The notes: generated by a model from the letters alone, not told the origin. A stretch of DNA of 64,000 bases from DASYXT01 sp035934555 (GCA_035934555.1 DASYXT010000046.1:79974-143973), one strand, 5' to 3'; positions 1-10,465 are shown, counted from the stretch's first letter. Numbers and translations: made by a program.

Positions 1-142
1 AGGCGCTGAAGTTGTTGGTGTATTCTCCGGGGACATTGAAATCCAGAAAGGCGGTTTGGCCCAGAGTGGGAAACACGGAGAGTAGAGCGAAACTCAACCC
101 GGCAAGCAAATGGCGCTTGCGGCACAAATAAGAGGCTAACAT
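1..142 (-). CDS. N-terminal fragment of a secreted protein (runs off the window)
   Basis: An ATG at 142-140 on the minus strand opens a frame that stays open to the window edge (47 codons). The start of the product is a typical Sec signal peptide: basic residues (CRKRH), then a hydrophobic core, then an FPTLGQ-type cleavage region. It is followed by TAFLDFNVPGEYTNNFSA. This short mature N-terminus resembles those of large secreted, often LamG- or PEP-CTERM-type proteins of Verrucomicrobiota, but the functional domain lies outside the window. The family resemblance is from memory and only the signal peptide is directly visible. Confidence 0.6.
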   Translation of the reverse strand, partial: MLASYLCRKRHLLAGLSFALLSVFPTLGQTAFLDFNVPGEYTNNFSA

Positions 143-711
143 GCAGTGCACCAGAGTAAGTAATGTCGCGCCAAAAGTCAATGACCCCGAGCAAGATGGG
201 GGTCGTGATGGCAATGCCCCCGGCTGTCCAGCTTCGAAGACCAGCAATTCAACCTATGATACTCAAAAATCAAAACAGCCATTTATTACCAACCGCAACA
301 CTGGCCGCTGCCTCAGTCCGGTTTGCTGCAAACGCAGCCGTTCTCTGGATTGGTTGTCTCGGCTCCGAGCACCACTGTTGCCGTCGTCACCACGCGGCCT
401 GAGTCGCGCGGGTATCGCGAAATAGACGACGCTACATTGCTGGCGTTGGCCGGCACTAATGCCGCTGTTCTGGTCTGGATCGGGCCGGATGCGGCGGAGT
501 TGGTGTTTGCTCCGAGGCCTTAGCTGATGGCAGGGTCGGGACGGAGGGCCCACTTTGTCAGGTGGCGGGCAGGATGGGTTGCGGGTTGGTTTTGGAGAGT
601 TTGGGGCAGAGGGGGATTGGGATTACGATTAAGATTAAGATTAAAGATTAGGATTGAGATTAGGGACGGCAGTGAGGCAGTACTCCGGCTCGGTGCCTCA
701 GGTTGTACGTC
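143..711. other. Gene-poor stretch with no convincing gene
   Basis: No good gene lies between the secreted protein and tmk. A frame open from 260 to 523 (plus strand, no ATG, possible TTG at 323) ends in a protein-like tail (DDATLLALAGTNAAVLVWIG). It could be a small protein or a decayed fragment, but it has no ribosome binding site and I do not recognise it. A GATTAN hexamer tract at 613-665 is listed separately. Confidence 0.4.
613..665. repeat. GATTAN hexamer repeat tract
   Basis: About eight degenerate six-base units of the type GATTAN (GGATTG, GGATTA, CGATTA, AGATTA and so on) follow each other in non-coding DNA downstream of tmk. The same unit makes up a hairpin at 13406-13483. No gene or known regulatory element explains it. 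Confidence 0.75.
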
Positions 712-1353
712 TTAGCTCTGCACCAGCGGTTCGACCAGGCGCCAGATGGCCGCCTGGACCGTCGGCACATCGCCGGTCGCATCGAGGGTCTTAACCCGTT
801 TGGGCTCGGCAGCCGCGATGGCAAGATAGCCTTTGGCGACGCGCGCGAAAAAGCTGTCATCGGCTTCTTCAATGCGGTCGCGCATGAAGGGCAGGGTGGA
901 TTGCCGGGCGAGGCGTCGCGCCTGGCTAAGGCGCTGCGGCACGAGCAAGAGCAGCGTGAGGTCCGGGCGCGTGCTGCCCACGGCAAAGTCAATAATAGTC
1001 TGGATCATCACCAGGTCGAGTTGGCGGCCATAACCCTGGTAAGCGGTGGTGGAGTCGTAATAGCGATCGCATAAGACGATTTCGCCGGCAGCCAGCGCAG
1101 GGCGGACGACCTCGCGCACAAGCTGAGCGCGGCTGGCGTTCATCAGCAACAATTCAGCCTCGGGAGTCATCGCCTGGTTGGCCGTGGAGTGCTTAAGCGT
1201 GTGGCGGATTTCCTCGCCAATGGGTGTGCCGCCGGGCTCGCGCAGCAGGCGCACCGAGCGCCCGCTGTTTTGCAGGCGTTCGGTCAGCAGCGCAATCTGT
1301 GTGGACTTGCCGCTGCCTTCGGTGCCTTCAAATGTGATGAGGCGGCCAGTCAT
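712..1353 (-). CDS. tmk: Thymidylate kinase
   Basis: Phosphorylates dTMP to dTDP with ATP in the dTTP pathway, in the cytoplasm. The 213-residue length is normal for the family. The P-loop EGTEGSGKST is at residues 9-18, the LREPGGTPIGE motif at about 38-48, and the DRYYDSTTAYQG segment (the DR motif of TMP kinases) near residue 97. The LID region is Arg-rich (ARRLARQ). It starts 10 nt after the stop of cysS on the same strand, so the two are probably co-transcribed. Nothing is odd about the sequence. Confidence 0.97.
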   Translation of the reverse strand: MTGRLITFEGTEGSGKSTQIALLTERLQNSGRSVRLLREPGGTPIGEEIRHTLKHSTANQAMTPEAELLLMNASRAQLVREVVRPALAAGEIVLCDRYYDSTTAYQGYGRQLDLVMIQTIIDFAVGSTRPDLTLLLLVPQRLSQARRLARQSTLPFMRDRIEEADDSFFARVAKGYLAIAAAEPKRVKTLDATGDVPTVQAAIWRLVEPLVQS

Positions 1354-1363
1354 GGTAGCGCAG

Positions 1364-2779
<1,416 letters not shown>

Positions 2780-2987
2780 AGTCAATCGGGCGCAAGAGTA
2801 GGTGTGGAGTGGCGAAAGAAAAGCGGAAAGCAGTATTCGGTATTCAGGTTCGACCAATGTCTAAGGGCACGCCCACGCATTAGCGCGCGGTATTCTAGGG
2901 CAAAACCCCATGGAGAAACCGTCTGCCGGGGCGTTACTTGCATAAAGGCGGTTAGCGCCGCCCGACGAGGTTTCAAAGGAGTTGACT

Positions 2988-3665
2988 ATGATTCTGATCC
3001 GCGAATTGACTATGGCAGCCCTCATTGTGGGGACGACCGGCGTGCTGGCCCAAACAGCGCCTAATTACCCGGCCCAAAATCCCGCCCAACAACCTGCTGC
3101 GCCGGCACAACCGCCGCAGACAACGCCCAACCAGGTCATTTCATCCGGCGCACCCGGGGCAGGGAATGTTACTTTTACGAATCAAGCGGGTAGCGCCGTC
3201 TCGATTAGCGACCTCGCCAATCAATTGCAGAATCTGAAAGCGGCGGTGCAACAGACGCTCCCGGTGTTGAATGCTTTCAATAGCCGCTATGCTGCCGCCG
3301 GCACCAGCGGGAACGGCATCGCCGGCGCGCTCTCGGGCTTTCTTCACGGAAATGGGAACCAGAGCCAATCCCAAAGCGGAAGTGAAGTGAGCAACGTCCT
3401 GTCCGTGCTACACGGTTTGTTGACGACCAACTCGACCACCGCCCCAACGTCGGTGAACCCTAATACACTGACGCAACTGCAGGCGCTGCAGCGCGATCTC
3501 GCACCGACCTTGCCGATCCTCAACTCTCTTACCGCCGGTTCCGGCGGGTTCGGACAAAGCGGCACCTATGGCACCAGCCGCTACGGCTCGGCACCTTACG
3601 GTTCGACCCCCTACGGCGGAGCAAATACCAATGTGAACCGCGGGTATGCCCCAACGGGTCGGTGA
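2988..3665 (+). CDS. Secreted low-complexity protein, function unknown
   Basis: The product has 225 residues and an N-terminal signal peptide ending near GVLAQ. It continues with a Pro/Gln/Ala-rich linker, a central Ser/Gly/Asn-rich segment with two similar leucine-rich helices (LQNLKAAVQQTLPVLNAF and LQALQRDLAPTLPILNSL), and a C-terminal Gly-Tyr-rich tail with repeated RYGSAPYG / PYGSTPYG units. The ATG at 2988 is preceded by a good AAAGGAG at 2976-2982. A TTG at 2982 is in frame but lies within that site. The two helix copies suggest an internal duplication. No enzyme motif is visible. It is probably a surface or periplasmic protein. Confidence 0.75.
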   Translation: MILIRELTMAALIVGTTGVLAQTAPNYPAQNPAQQPAAPAQPPQTTPNQVISSGAPGAGNVTFTNQAGSAVSISDLANQLQNLKAAVQQTLPVLNAFNSRYAAAGTSGNGIAGALSGFLHGNGNQSQSQSGSEVSNVLSVLHGLLTTNSTTAPTSVNPNTLTQLQALQRDLAPTLPILNSLTAGSGGFGQSGTYGTSRYGSAPYGSTPYGGANTNVNRGYAPTGR

Positions 3666-3710
3666 GAGTTTCTAATCGCTCGACGGGCATACAGCATTGG
3701 AAAACAAGGC

Positions 3711-3746
3711 GCGCGCTGAAGAGCACAGCGCGCCCGCCTCATTTTT
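3711..3746. terminator. Hairpin with T-run, probable terminator
   Basis: GCGCGCTG (3711-3718), a 7-nt loop and CAGCGCGC (3726-3733) form a perfect 8-bp stem. A T-run follows at 3742-3746. The T-run is 8 nt past the stem, so termination may be weak. It sits between the two secreted-protein genes. Confidence 0.5.
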
Positions 3747-3791
3747 AATTAGAAGGCGAGCCAAGCAACACCATCAACAAGGAGAAAGCAT

Positions 3792-4361
3792 ATGAAGTAT
3801 TGGATAGTGATAGCATTAATTGGAGGGTCCTTAGCGGGGGGCGGTTTGGTACAAACGTGTCAGGCGCAGGCCGCCGGGGCAGGGGCAGGAGCAGGGGGTG
3901 GAGGCGCTGTTGGGGCAGGTGGAGTCGGCGCGGGCGCTGGCGCAGCGGGCGGTACTGCTGCGGTGCCACGAGCACCGGGAATGCCCGCCCCTGCTTTGCC
4001 GGTGCCTGCGCAGCCGGCACCGGGGCTCGTCCCGCAGCCGGGAGGACAACCAGGTGCGGCGATTGGCACCGGCACAACTCCGGCCACCTCCCCCGGCCTC
4101 GGGAGGGTACAGCCCGGTTTTACCAATAGCTTTGGGAGTAGGTTTGGGGGTATGACCAACGGGCTAAGCGGGTTCGGAACCACCAACCGGCTGGGCGTGG
4201 CCGGGACCAACGGGGTTCTTGGTGGGACCTACGGCACGAATATACTCGGAACGATGCCGCCTGCCGTCGGCGGTAGTGGCGTCTTCGGGACTGGCCGGGG
4301 AACCGGAGCAGGTGCTTCTGGTCGCGTGGGCGCGGCCGGGTCTGCTTCTCCACCGCGGTGA
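3792..4361 (+). CDS. Gly/Ala-rich secreted protein, function unknown
   Basis: The product has 189 residues. A clear signal peptide (MKYWIVIALIGGSLAGG, cleavage near CQAQA) is followed by a nearly pure Gly-Ala tract (about residues 27-60), a Pro/Ala-rich section, and a Gly/Thr/Asn-rich C-terminal part with the loose repeat TNRLGVAGTNGVLGGTYGTN. The ATG follows AAGGAGA at 3779-3785. It has no domain I recognise. Its composition is like structural or matrix proteins. It lies close to the similar low-complexity gene upstream, from which the hairpin at 3711-3746 separates it. Confidence 0.7.
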   Translation: MKYWIVIALIGGSLAGGGLVQTCQAQAAGAGAGAGGGGAVGAGGVGAGAGAAGGTAAVPRAPGMPAPALPVPAQPAPGLVPQPGGQPGAAIGTGTTPATSPGLGRVQPGFTNSFGSRFGGMTNGLSGFGTTNRLGVAGTNGVLGGTYGTNILGTMPPAVGGSGVFGTGRGTGAGASGRVGAAGSASPPR

Positions 4362-4492
4362 CTGGCGGTTTCGATTGATAGTTCGGTAAACTCGGCGCTT
4401 GGCGGCCGGAGCGCGGACTTGAATCCGCAGCAAGGTTCGACGGGGCGCATTCGGCGCTTGGCGGGCAAAGGTGCCCGGGTTAAAAGAGCAGG

Positions 4493-6796
4493 ATGCCAAA
4501 CGCTGAAAGGGCCGCAGTTCGTCGCAGCCGGGTGCGCGCAGGATGGATTGGGTTGCTGGCGCTCCTGGCGGGCGCCATAACCGGTTTGCCTGCCACCACC
4601 AATGGCCTCCTGACCCTTGATAGGATTTTTGATTCCACTGAATTCAGCCTTCAGAGCTATGGCGAAGTGACCTGGCGCAAGCACGGGCCGGGTTTCTTTA
4701 AATTGGAGAAGCCCGATAATGGCGAGGGACGGGATCTGGTCTGGCACGACTGCGAAACCGAACGCAAAGAGATCATTGTGCCTGCGCACGCGTTCGTTCC
4801 GACTGGGGAAAACGCACCGCTATCGATCGAGAGTTTTACGTTTTCCGATGACGAATCAAAGGTCCTGCTCTACACCAACAGCAAGAAAGTTTGGCGGCAG
4901 CGGACGCGGGGCGATTACTGGGTGCTGGATGTGACCAGCCGCGAGCTGCGGCAGTTGGGCGGAGCTGCCCCGCCCGCGTCGCTCCAGTTCGCCCAGTTCT
5001 CGCCGGATGGTTCGAAGGTGGCCTATGTTCGCGACCACAACCTTTACGTCGAGGAGCTGGATACCTTTCGCGTGCGGCCATTAACGACGGATGGTTCGGC
5101 GACGATCATCAACGGCACCTTTGATTGGGTGTATGAAGAAGAGCTGGGCTTGCGCGACGGGTTTCAGTGGAGCCCCGACAGCCGGAGCATCGCGTTTTGG
5201 CAGCTTGACACCTCTCCGGAACGAATTTTTTATCTCATTAATGATACCGCGGGCCTCTACTCCCGGCCCATTCCTATCCCTTACCCGAAAGCCGGCGAGT
5301 CGAATGCCCTGGCGCGGATTGGTATTGTGCGCCTGGGCGGCGGCGCACCTCGCTGGCTGAAGTTTCCCGGTAATCCGGAGGCTTACTACCTCGCCCGGAT
5401 GGATTGGGTGTCCAACTCCACCCAGGTGCTCGTCCAGCAGTTTAATCGCCTGCAAAACACCAACCGCTTGTTTTTGGCGGACGCCAGGACCGGCCAAGCC
5501 AAATCGATTCTGACCGAGACCGACGCGGCGTGGGTCAGCGACGATAATACCACGCGTTGGATGGGCCATGGCCACGAGTTGGTCTGGCTGAGCGAACGGG
5601 ATGGTTGGCGACATGCGTGGCGAGCGTCGTTGGATGGGAAAGCGCCGGCGCTCATCACCAAGGGTGATTTCGACCTGACTTCGATCGAAGCAGTGGATGA
5701 CGAGGGCGGCTGGCTCTACTATACCGCCTCGCCGCGCAACCCCACGCAGCGGTACCTCTATAGGGTTCCGCTCCGCGGTGGCAGGCCAGAACGGGTCACT
5801 CCTCCGGGCCATGCCGGAAGTCATTCTTACCGCATCTCCCCGGATGCGCATTGGGCGATTCACACATGGTCAACCTTTACCAATCCGCCGATGACAGAAC
5901 TGATCCGGCTGCCGGAGCACGAAACGGTTCGCGTCTTGGAGGATAATCATAAATTGCGGGAAGCGCTGGCCAGCCTGGCCCGGCCGGAGAGCGAGTTTTT
6001 CCGCATCGATATCGGCAAGGATGTGCTGCTGGATGGCTGGTGCCTGGAACCGCCCGGGTTCGACGGATCGCAGAAATACCCGGTCCTGTTCTATGTTTAT
6101 GGCGAGCCGGGCGGGCAAACCGTGGTCGATGCGTGGTCCAACCAGCGACAGCTTTGGCATTGGTTCCTCGCCCAGCAAGGGTATGTTGTCATGAGCGTCG
6201 ATAACCGCGGTACACCGGCCCCGCGCGGACGTGCCTGGCGGAAGAGCATTTTCCACGGCATCGGCCAGCTTAATGCGGCCGATCAAGCGGCTGCGGTGCG
6301 CGCGCTGCTCAAGGAGCGCGCTTACCTGGACCCTGCAAGGGTCGGTGTTTGGGGTTGGAGCGGCGGCGGCTCTTCGACTCTCAACGCCATGCTGCAATAC
6401 CCGGACCTTTACCGGACGGGTATGGCTGTGGCGCCGGTAGCAAACCTGCGGCTGTATGACGCGATTTACGAGGAGCGCTATATGGGGCTGCCGCAGAGCT
6501 ACCCTGAGTGTTATCGCCTCGGTTCGGCGATTACGTACGCCAGCCGGCTCAAAGGCAATCTGTTAATCGTCCACGGCACCGGCGACGATAACGTCCATTA
6601 CCAGGGCAGCGAGGAATTGATCAACGAGTTTATCAATTACAATAAGCCGTTCACAATGATGGCTTATCCTAACCGCACGCACGCCATCAACGAGGGGAAA
6701 AATACGACGCGCCACCTGTTTGAATTGCTGACACGGTATTTGGAAGCCAATCTGCCGGCAAATAAGCCGGCTGCTGCTGTCGCGGCTGGTAAGTAA
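4493..6796 (+). CDS. DPP IV-type prolyl peptidase (family S9)
   Basis: Predicted exported serine peptidase that removes X-Pro or X-Ala dipeptides. It has 767 residues: a signal peptide (about 17-35), a DPPIV N-terminal beta-propeller (about 90-510) and a C-terminal alpha/beta hydrolase domain. The catalytic triad is visible: Ser623 in GWSGGGSS, Asp in HGTGDDNVH (698/699) and His730 in NRTHAI. The propeller carries WVYEEELGLRDGF, which matches the double-Glu motif that anchors the substrate N-terminus in true DPP IV enzymes. The nucleophile elbow is GWSGGG rather than GWSYGG. It probably feeds peptide catabolism. Confidence 0.93.
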   Translation: MPNAERAAVRRSRVRAGWIGLLALLAGAITGLPATTNGLLTLDRIFDSTEFSLQSYGEVTWRKHGPGFFKLEKPDNGEGRDLVWHDCETERKEIIVPAHAFVPTGENAPLSIESFTFSDDESKVLLYTNSKKVWRQRTRGDYWVLDVTSRELRQLGGAAPPASLQFAQFSPDGSKVAYVRDHNLYVEELDTFRVRPLTTDGSATIINGTFDWVYEEELGLRDGFQWSPDSRSIAFWQLDTSPERIFYLINDTAGLYSRPIPIPYPKAGESNALARIGIVRLGGGAPRWLKFPGNPEAYYLARMDWVSNSTQVLVQQFNRLQNTNRLFLADARTGQAKSILTETDAAWVSDDNTTRWMGHGHELVWLSERDGWRHAWRASLDGKAPALITKGDFDLTSIEAVDDEGGWLYYTASPRNPTQRYLYRVPLRGGRPERVTPPGHAGSHSYRISPDAHWAIHTWSTFTNPPMTELIRLPEHETVRVLEDNHKLREALASLARPESEFFRIDIGKDVLLDGWCLEPPGFDGSQKYPVLFYVYGEPGGQTVVDAWSNQRQLWHWFLAQQGYVVMSVDNRGTPAPRGRAWRKSIFHGIGQLNAADQAAAVRALLKERAYLDPARVGVWGWSGGGSSTLNAMLQYPDLYRTGMAVAPVANLRLYDAIYEERYMGLPQSYPECYRLGSAITYASRLKGNLLIVHGTGDDNVHYQGSEELINEFINYNKPFTMMAYPNRTHAINEGKNTTRHLFELLTRYLEANLPANKPAAAVAAGK

Positions 6797-6892
6797 GGCG
6801 AAACTCGCGCCTGAGGCGTTTCCGTCAGTTTTCGCCAATCCGCCAAATTCCACGCTTGCTGAGTCGTTCCGCTCTGATATTCTTGATACTGC

Positions 6893-7711
6893 ATGAATTT
6901 GTCTGGCTCGGGGGCATGGGGGTCTTTCGGTGTTTGTTTGCTCGTTATGGGCGGTTCGGTCCTTTCTTCAAGCGCTGCCATGGCGCCGTTGTCGGCTGAC
7001 GAAATCGTTCAAAAAGCCGTGACGCGCGCGCAGCAGGTTCAGGCTGCCGCCGGCCAGACTGCCTACAGCTACACCAAGGCGACCCTGGTTGAGCAGAGGG
7101 ACTCGGCGGGCAAACTGAAAGAGCGCAAGGAGAAGCTGTACCAGATTTTTTTCCAGGGGGGGCGAACGCACGTGAAACTGCTGGCAGTAAACGGCCACGC
7201 CCCTAGCGCGGCGGATCTCAAGACCCAGAGCGATAATGCGGCGAGTGTCCGCCAGTTGCTCGGCGGCGCCAAGGACGCCAACTCGGCAAACCAGGATAAC
7301 TTTCTGACACCCGAACTGGCAGCCCGATTTGATTTCACGCTGCTCCGCACAGAGACCCTCAATGGGCGCAACGCTTATGAGGTGAGCTTCCAGCCGAAGA
7401 ACCCCGAACCGCCACAACAACGGCTGGTCGATCGGGTCCTGGACCGATTGTCGGGGACGCTGTGGATCGACGCGGATGAATTCGAGGTTGCCCGGGCCCA
7501 GGTCCAGCTTCGCTCCGAAGTTGAATTACTCGGTGGTGTGATTGGGTGTTTGAAAAAACTGGCCTACTGCGTCACCCGGACTCGTGTGGCTGATGGCGTC
7601 TGGCTGAACACGATTGCCGTCGGCGATTTCAAAGGACGCAAGCTGTTGGAATCGCTCTGGATCAAAACCACCTCCGAAACCAGCAATTTCCATACGGTCG
7701 GCTCGGAGTGA
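6893..7711 (+). CDS. LolA-like outer-membrane lipoprotein-sorting family protein
   Basis: The product has 272 residues and an N-terminal signal peptide (residues 1-29, ending SSSAAMA). The mature part has the layout of LolA/LolB-like folds: an N-terminal helix (LSADEIVQKAVTRAQQVQ), strands such as KEKLYQIFFQGGRTHVKLL, and the segment GTLWIDADEFEVARAQVQL, which is typical of outer membrane lipoprotein-sorting family proteins. The family binds lipids or lipoproteins in the periplasm. This copy is not next to lolCDE, so its role is probably a variant one. It converges on a phosphoesterase gene across a strong inverted repeat. Confidence 0.7.
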   Translation: MNLSGSGAWGSFGVCLLVMGGSVLSSSAAMAPLSADEIVQKAVTRAQQVQAAAGQTAYSYTKATLVEQRDSAGKLKERKEKLYQIFFQGGRTHVKLLAVNGHAPSAADLKTQSDNAASVRQLLGGAKDANSANQDNFLTPELAARFDFTLLRTETLNGRNAYEVSFQPKNPEPPQQRLVDRVLDRLSGTLWIDADEFEVARAQVQLRSEVELLGGVIGCLKKLAYCVTRTRVADGVWLNTIAVGDFKGRKLLESLWIKTTSETSNFHTVGSE

Positions 7712-7713
7712 GA

Positions 7714-7756
7714 GTGGAGAGCGGAGCGTCAGGGCGCTTCAGGCGCCACTCTCCAC
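7714..7756. terminator. Nested inverted repeat between convergent genes
   Basis: GTGGAGAG (7714-7721) pairs with CTCTCCAC (7749-7756). Inside it GGCGC (7733-7737) pairs with GCGCC (7743-7747) around a 5-nt loop. The structure lies just after the LolA-like stop and just before the convergent phosphoesterase stop, as expected for a bidirectional terminator. There is no T-run. Confidence 0.5.
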
Positions 7757-7763
7757 GGCCGCT

Positions 7764-8672
7764 TTAAGTCCGCCAATTCAGGTCGTGCACCTGGCCATGC
7801 GCAGGGTGTTTCTGGTCCACACAACGCAGTTCCAAACGCATCCCCTCAGGAGCGAGGGTAGCGCGCACCCAACCCGAAGGTTCCCCCTCGCGGAAAACGT
7901 AGGCGACGGCCGGAAGATTCACCAGGTGCAGTCCACTGGGGTCCTGCTGCACCTCCCAATGATGGGTGTGGCCAAAAATGTACGCCTTGACGTGCTGGCG
8001 CGGGCGCAGCACCTCGAGCAAAGCAATGGTATCTTTGAGCCCGAAGTTCCCGCCGCCGATGCCGGGGTTATGGTGCACCAGAATGAGCGCGGGTTTATGG
8101 GCGTTGGCATCCAGCGCGCCGCGCAACCAACTCAACTGCTCGCGGCCCAGCAGGCCAGGCGTCGAGCTGGTTTTCTCGAGTGAATCCAGGATGAACCAAT
8201 TGACGTGCCTGGTGGAAACCAGCGCCACCTGCCGGTCCGGGACGGCTGGCTGCATCGCCCGCTCACGCGGGAACGCGCGCCAAAAATGCTCGCGTTGGTC
8301 GTGATTGCCGAGCGTCAGGTGAATCGGCATCGCGCCCGCTCGCAAAGGCGCAAGCAACTGCGCCAATTCAACGTAGTCATCGCTTTGACCCGAAGCCAAC
8401 GCGCAATCACCGTTGATCACCAGTCCCCCCGGACGCTTCGGCAGTGCGAGGATTTCTTTCGAAACGATTTGGAAATGGTTCGCCATATTGACACCGCGCT
8501 CGATGCGAGCCGGGTCGGCAGCCACGTGGACGTCGGAGAGCAGCGCCCAAAAGCTTTCGTCCACGGGTGCGGGGGCGGCTTCGACCAGCGGGCCGAGGCC
8601 AAGGGCGGCGCCGGCCGCCAGCGTTCGTTTCAAGAATTCCCGGCGAGACAGCGGCGGAAGATAAATCGGCAT
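7764..8672 (-). CDS. Tat-exported metallophosphoesterase
   Basis: Calcineurin-like phosphoesterase of 302 residues, predicted to act in the periplasm on an unknown phosphoester. The N-terminus has a twin-arginine signal (SRREFLKRTLAAGAALGLG). All core metal motifs are visible in order: SDVHVA (D-x-H), NGDCA (GD), LGNHDQRE (GNHD), VHHNPGIGG and FGHTHHWEV (GHTH). The start ATG at 8672 puts the RR motif at residues 10-11, as usual for Tat signals. It is a single gene transcribed toward the LolA-like gene. Confidence 0.9.
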   Translation of the reverse strand: MPIYLPPLSRREFLKRTLAAGAALGLGPLVEAAPAPVDESFWALLSDVHVAADPARIERGVNMANHFQIVSKEILALPKRPGGLVINGDCALASGQSDDYVELAQLLAPLRAGAMPIHLTLGNHDQREHFWRAFPRERAMQPAVPDRQVALVSTRHVNWFILDSLEKTSSTPGLLGREQLSWLRGALDANAHKPALILVHHNPGIGGGNFGLKDTIALLEVLRPRQHVKAYIFGHTHHWEVQQDPSGLHLVNLPAVAYVFREGEPSGWVRATLAPEGMRLELRCVDQKHPAHGQVHDLNWRT

Positions 8673-8768
8673 GAGACCAGTAAGAACGGCAATGGGGTGC
8701 CGCTCAAGCGCAAAGTGCAGACTGGCAATCGACCGGTGCAGAAACTATCGTTGGGCTTTAGTGATTAA

Positions 8769-9311
8769 GTGAGCGAGATGCAAACAGTTGAGGCCGCTGT
8801 GCCCCAGGCGGGCTGGATCCGCCGGGTGCTCATTGGCCGGGATTTCAAGCTCACGCTGGTGCGAATCGTCATCTGGGTGGCGTTGCTGTGGGTGCTGGGC
8901 CGGTGCGTCCTGGTGCCAGTCAGAGTCAACGGGATTAGCATGTTGCCCACCTACCAGCAAGAAGGCCGTAATTTCGTCAATCGCCTCGCTTATGTGTTCC
9001 ATGAACCGCGGCGCGGGGATGTCGTCGCCATCCGCCTCGATCCGCATGTGCGCTTCCCGCATTTGCTGTATCTCAAACGCGTCATCGGCCTGCCTGGGGA
9101 AACGATTTCCTTTCAAGAGGGTCATGCGTACGTGGATGGCGAGCAACTGGACGAGCCGTATGTGAAATATCCCTGTCATTGGGCACACGAGCCGTTGAAA
9201 CTGGGTCCGGGTGAGTACTACGTGGTGGGTGATAATCGCTCGATGGCCTGGGAAGATCACGAGCACGGTATCGCGACGCGCGGGCAGATCGTCGGTCAAC
9301 CTATATGGTAA
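8769..9311 (+). CDS. lepB: Signal peptidase I
   Basis: Cleaves Sec and Tat signal peptides at the periplasmic face of the inner membrane. About 180 residues with a single transmembrane helix (about 25-46). The catalytic serine is in GISMLPT, the general-base lysine in YLKRVIGLPGE, and the conserved box VVGDNR is present. The start could be GTG at 8769 or, more likely by spacing from AAGTGAG, ATG at 8778. It overlaps the next gene by 7 nt, so the two should be translationally coupled. Many exported proteins in this window are potential substrates. Confidence 0.93.
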   Translation: MSEMQTVEAAVPQAGWIRRVLIGRDFKLTLVRIVIWVALLWVLGRCVLVPVRVNGISMLPTYQQEGRNFVNRLAYVFHEPRRGDVVAIRLDPHVRFPHLLYLKRVIGLPGETISFQEGHAYVDGEQLDEPYVKYPCHWAHEPLKLGPGEYYVVGDNRSMAWEDHEHGIATRGQIVGQPIW

Positions 9312-9808
9312 AACGTTGGTTCCTGCGCTTGGTCCTGGTGGCGGTACTTGCCGCTGGGGCCTATTGGGCCTGGCAGTTTTTGTTCCCGAACCAGGAACAG
9401 CTCATACGCAATGAATTGGACAGCCTGGCCAAGGCCGCTTCCATTGCGCCTGGCGAATCGGCACTGGCGCGATTGGCCAAGGCCCAGGGGCTGACCACTT
9501 ACTTCACCACAAATGCACAGGTCGTTGTAGATATTCCAGGCCGGATTGAACGCACGCTCAACGGCCGCGAAGAGCTGCTCGAAGCCGCCGGTGGTGCGCG
9601 AGCCTCCCTCCACAGCTTGAATGTGAAGTTATTGGATGTCCAGGTGCTGCTGGGCCCGGATAAACAATCCGCCGACGCCAGCATGACCCTGGAGGCCACC
9701 ATGCCGGGCGAAAGCGTCCCGGAAGTCCAGCAGGTCAAAGCCAGCCTGACCAAAGTCGGTGGTGAATGGCTGATTCAGCATGCCGAAACAGTCAGAGCGT
9801 TGCGCTGA
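9305..9808 (+). CDS. Membrane-anchored NTF2/SnoaL-like protein
   Basis: The product has 167 residues with an N-terminal transmembrane segment (about 6-26) that looks uncleaved, followed by an alpha+beta domain. It starts with a helix (QLIRNELDSLAKAAS), contains GRIERTLNGREELLEAAGGARA, and ends in strands including SLTKVGGEWLIQHAETVRA, the usual C-terminal strand pattern of NTF2/SnoaL-like domains. Its ATG lies within the last codons of lepB (7-nt overlap). The pairing suggests a partner or accessory role, but no function can be assigned. Confidence 0.6.
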   Translation: MVKRWFLRLVLVAVLAAGAYWAWQFLFPNQEQLIRNELDSLAKAASIAPGESALARLAKAQGLTTYFTTNAQVVVDIPGRIERTLNGREELLEAAGGARASLHSLNVKLLDVQVLLGPDKQSADASMTLEATMPGESVPEVQQVKASLTKVGGEWLIQHAETVRALR

Positions 9809-9835
9809 GCAAAATAAATAGCCGATTCGATTCAC

Positions 9836-10465
9836 ATGACAAAAGAGGCCATCCGTCATCTCACCGCCTGTGACGAAATCCTGGGCGCACTCATCCAACA
9901 AGTCGGGCCCTGCCGGCTCGAGTGCAAGGCGCGCACTCCCTTTCAGGCACTGGTCCGGGCGATTGTCTATCAGCAACTCAACGGCACGGCCGCCGCCGCC
10001 ATTCTCGGCCGCCTCAAAGCGCTCTTTCCTGGCCGGCGCCTGCCGTCTCCGGAGCGATTGTTGCGCATGCCCGAGGCGCGGCTCCGGGCTGCGGGTCTCT
10101 CGCGCGCCAAAACCGCGGCACTCAAAGACCTCGCCGCCAAGGCTGTCGCTGGTATTGTCCCGACCACCCGGGTCATCCGCTCGATGAGCAACGCAGAAAT
10201 CGTGGAGCGGCTCACTACGGTTCGTGGCATCGGCCCGTGGACAGTCGAAATGCTGCTCATTTTCACCCTTGGCCGGCCCGACGTGCTGCCGGCGACGGAT
10301 TATGGCGTGCGCAAAGGCTTCGCGCTCACTTACGGTTGGAAGGACCTGCCCAAGCCTAAAGAGCTGCTCGCGTTTGGCGAGAGGTGGCAGCCGCATCGCA
10401 CGACCGCCGCGTGGTACTTCTGGCGCGCGCTGGAACTGCCGCAGCATTCCAAGGTTAAGGCGTAG
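9836..10465 (+). CDS. DNA-3-methyladenine glycosylase II (AlkA family)
   Basis: Base-excision repair enzyme that removes alkylated purines. It has 209 residues, the length of the short AlkA/Mag1 forms without the N-terminal AlkA domain. The helix-hairpin-helix is VRGIGPWTVEMLLIFTLG, followed by the catalytic aspartate in PATDYGVRKG (the HhH-GPD signature). The YQQLNGTAA segment is the conserved I-x-x-QQ helix of the superfamily. A second base-excision glycosylase (SMUG1-type) lies 4 kb downstream. Confidence 0.92.
   Translation: MTKEAIRHLTACDEILGALIQQVGPCRLECKARTPFQALVRAIVYQQLNGTAAAAILGRLKALFPGRRLPSPERLLRMPEARLRAAGLSRAKTAALKDLAAKAVAGIVPTTRVIRSMSNAEIVERLTTVRGIGPWTVEMLLIFTLGRPDVLPATDYGVRKGFALTYGWKDLPKPKELLAFGERWQPHRTTAAWYFWRALELPQHSKVKA

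Noticed and set aside
4421..4445. TPsiC-arm-like GGTTCGA in an intergenic stretch
   Set aside because: No matching acceptor stem, D arm or anticodon arm could be placed around it, so no tRNA is called.
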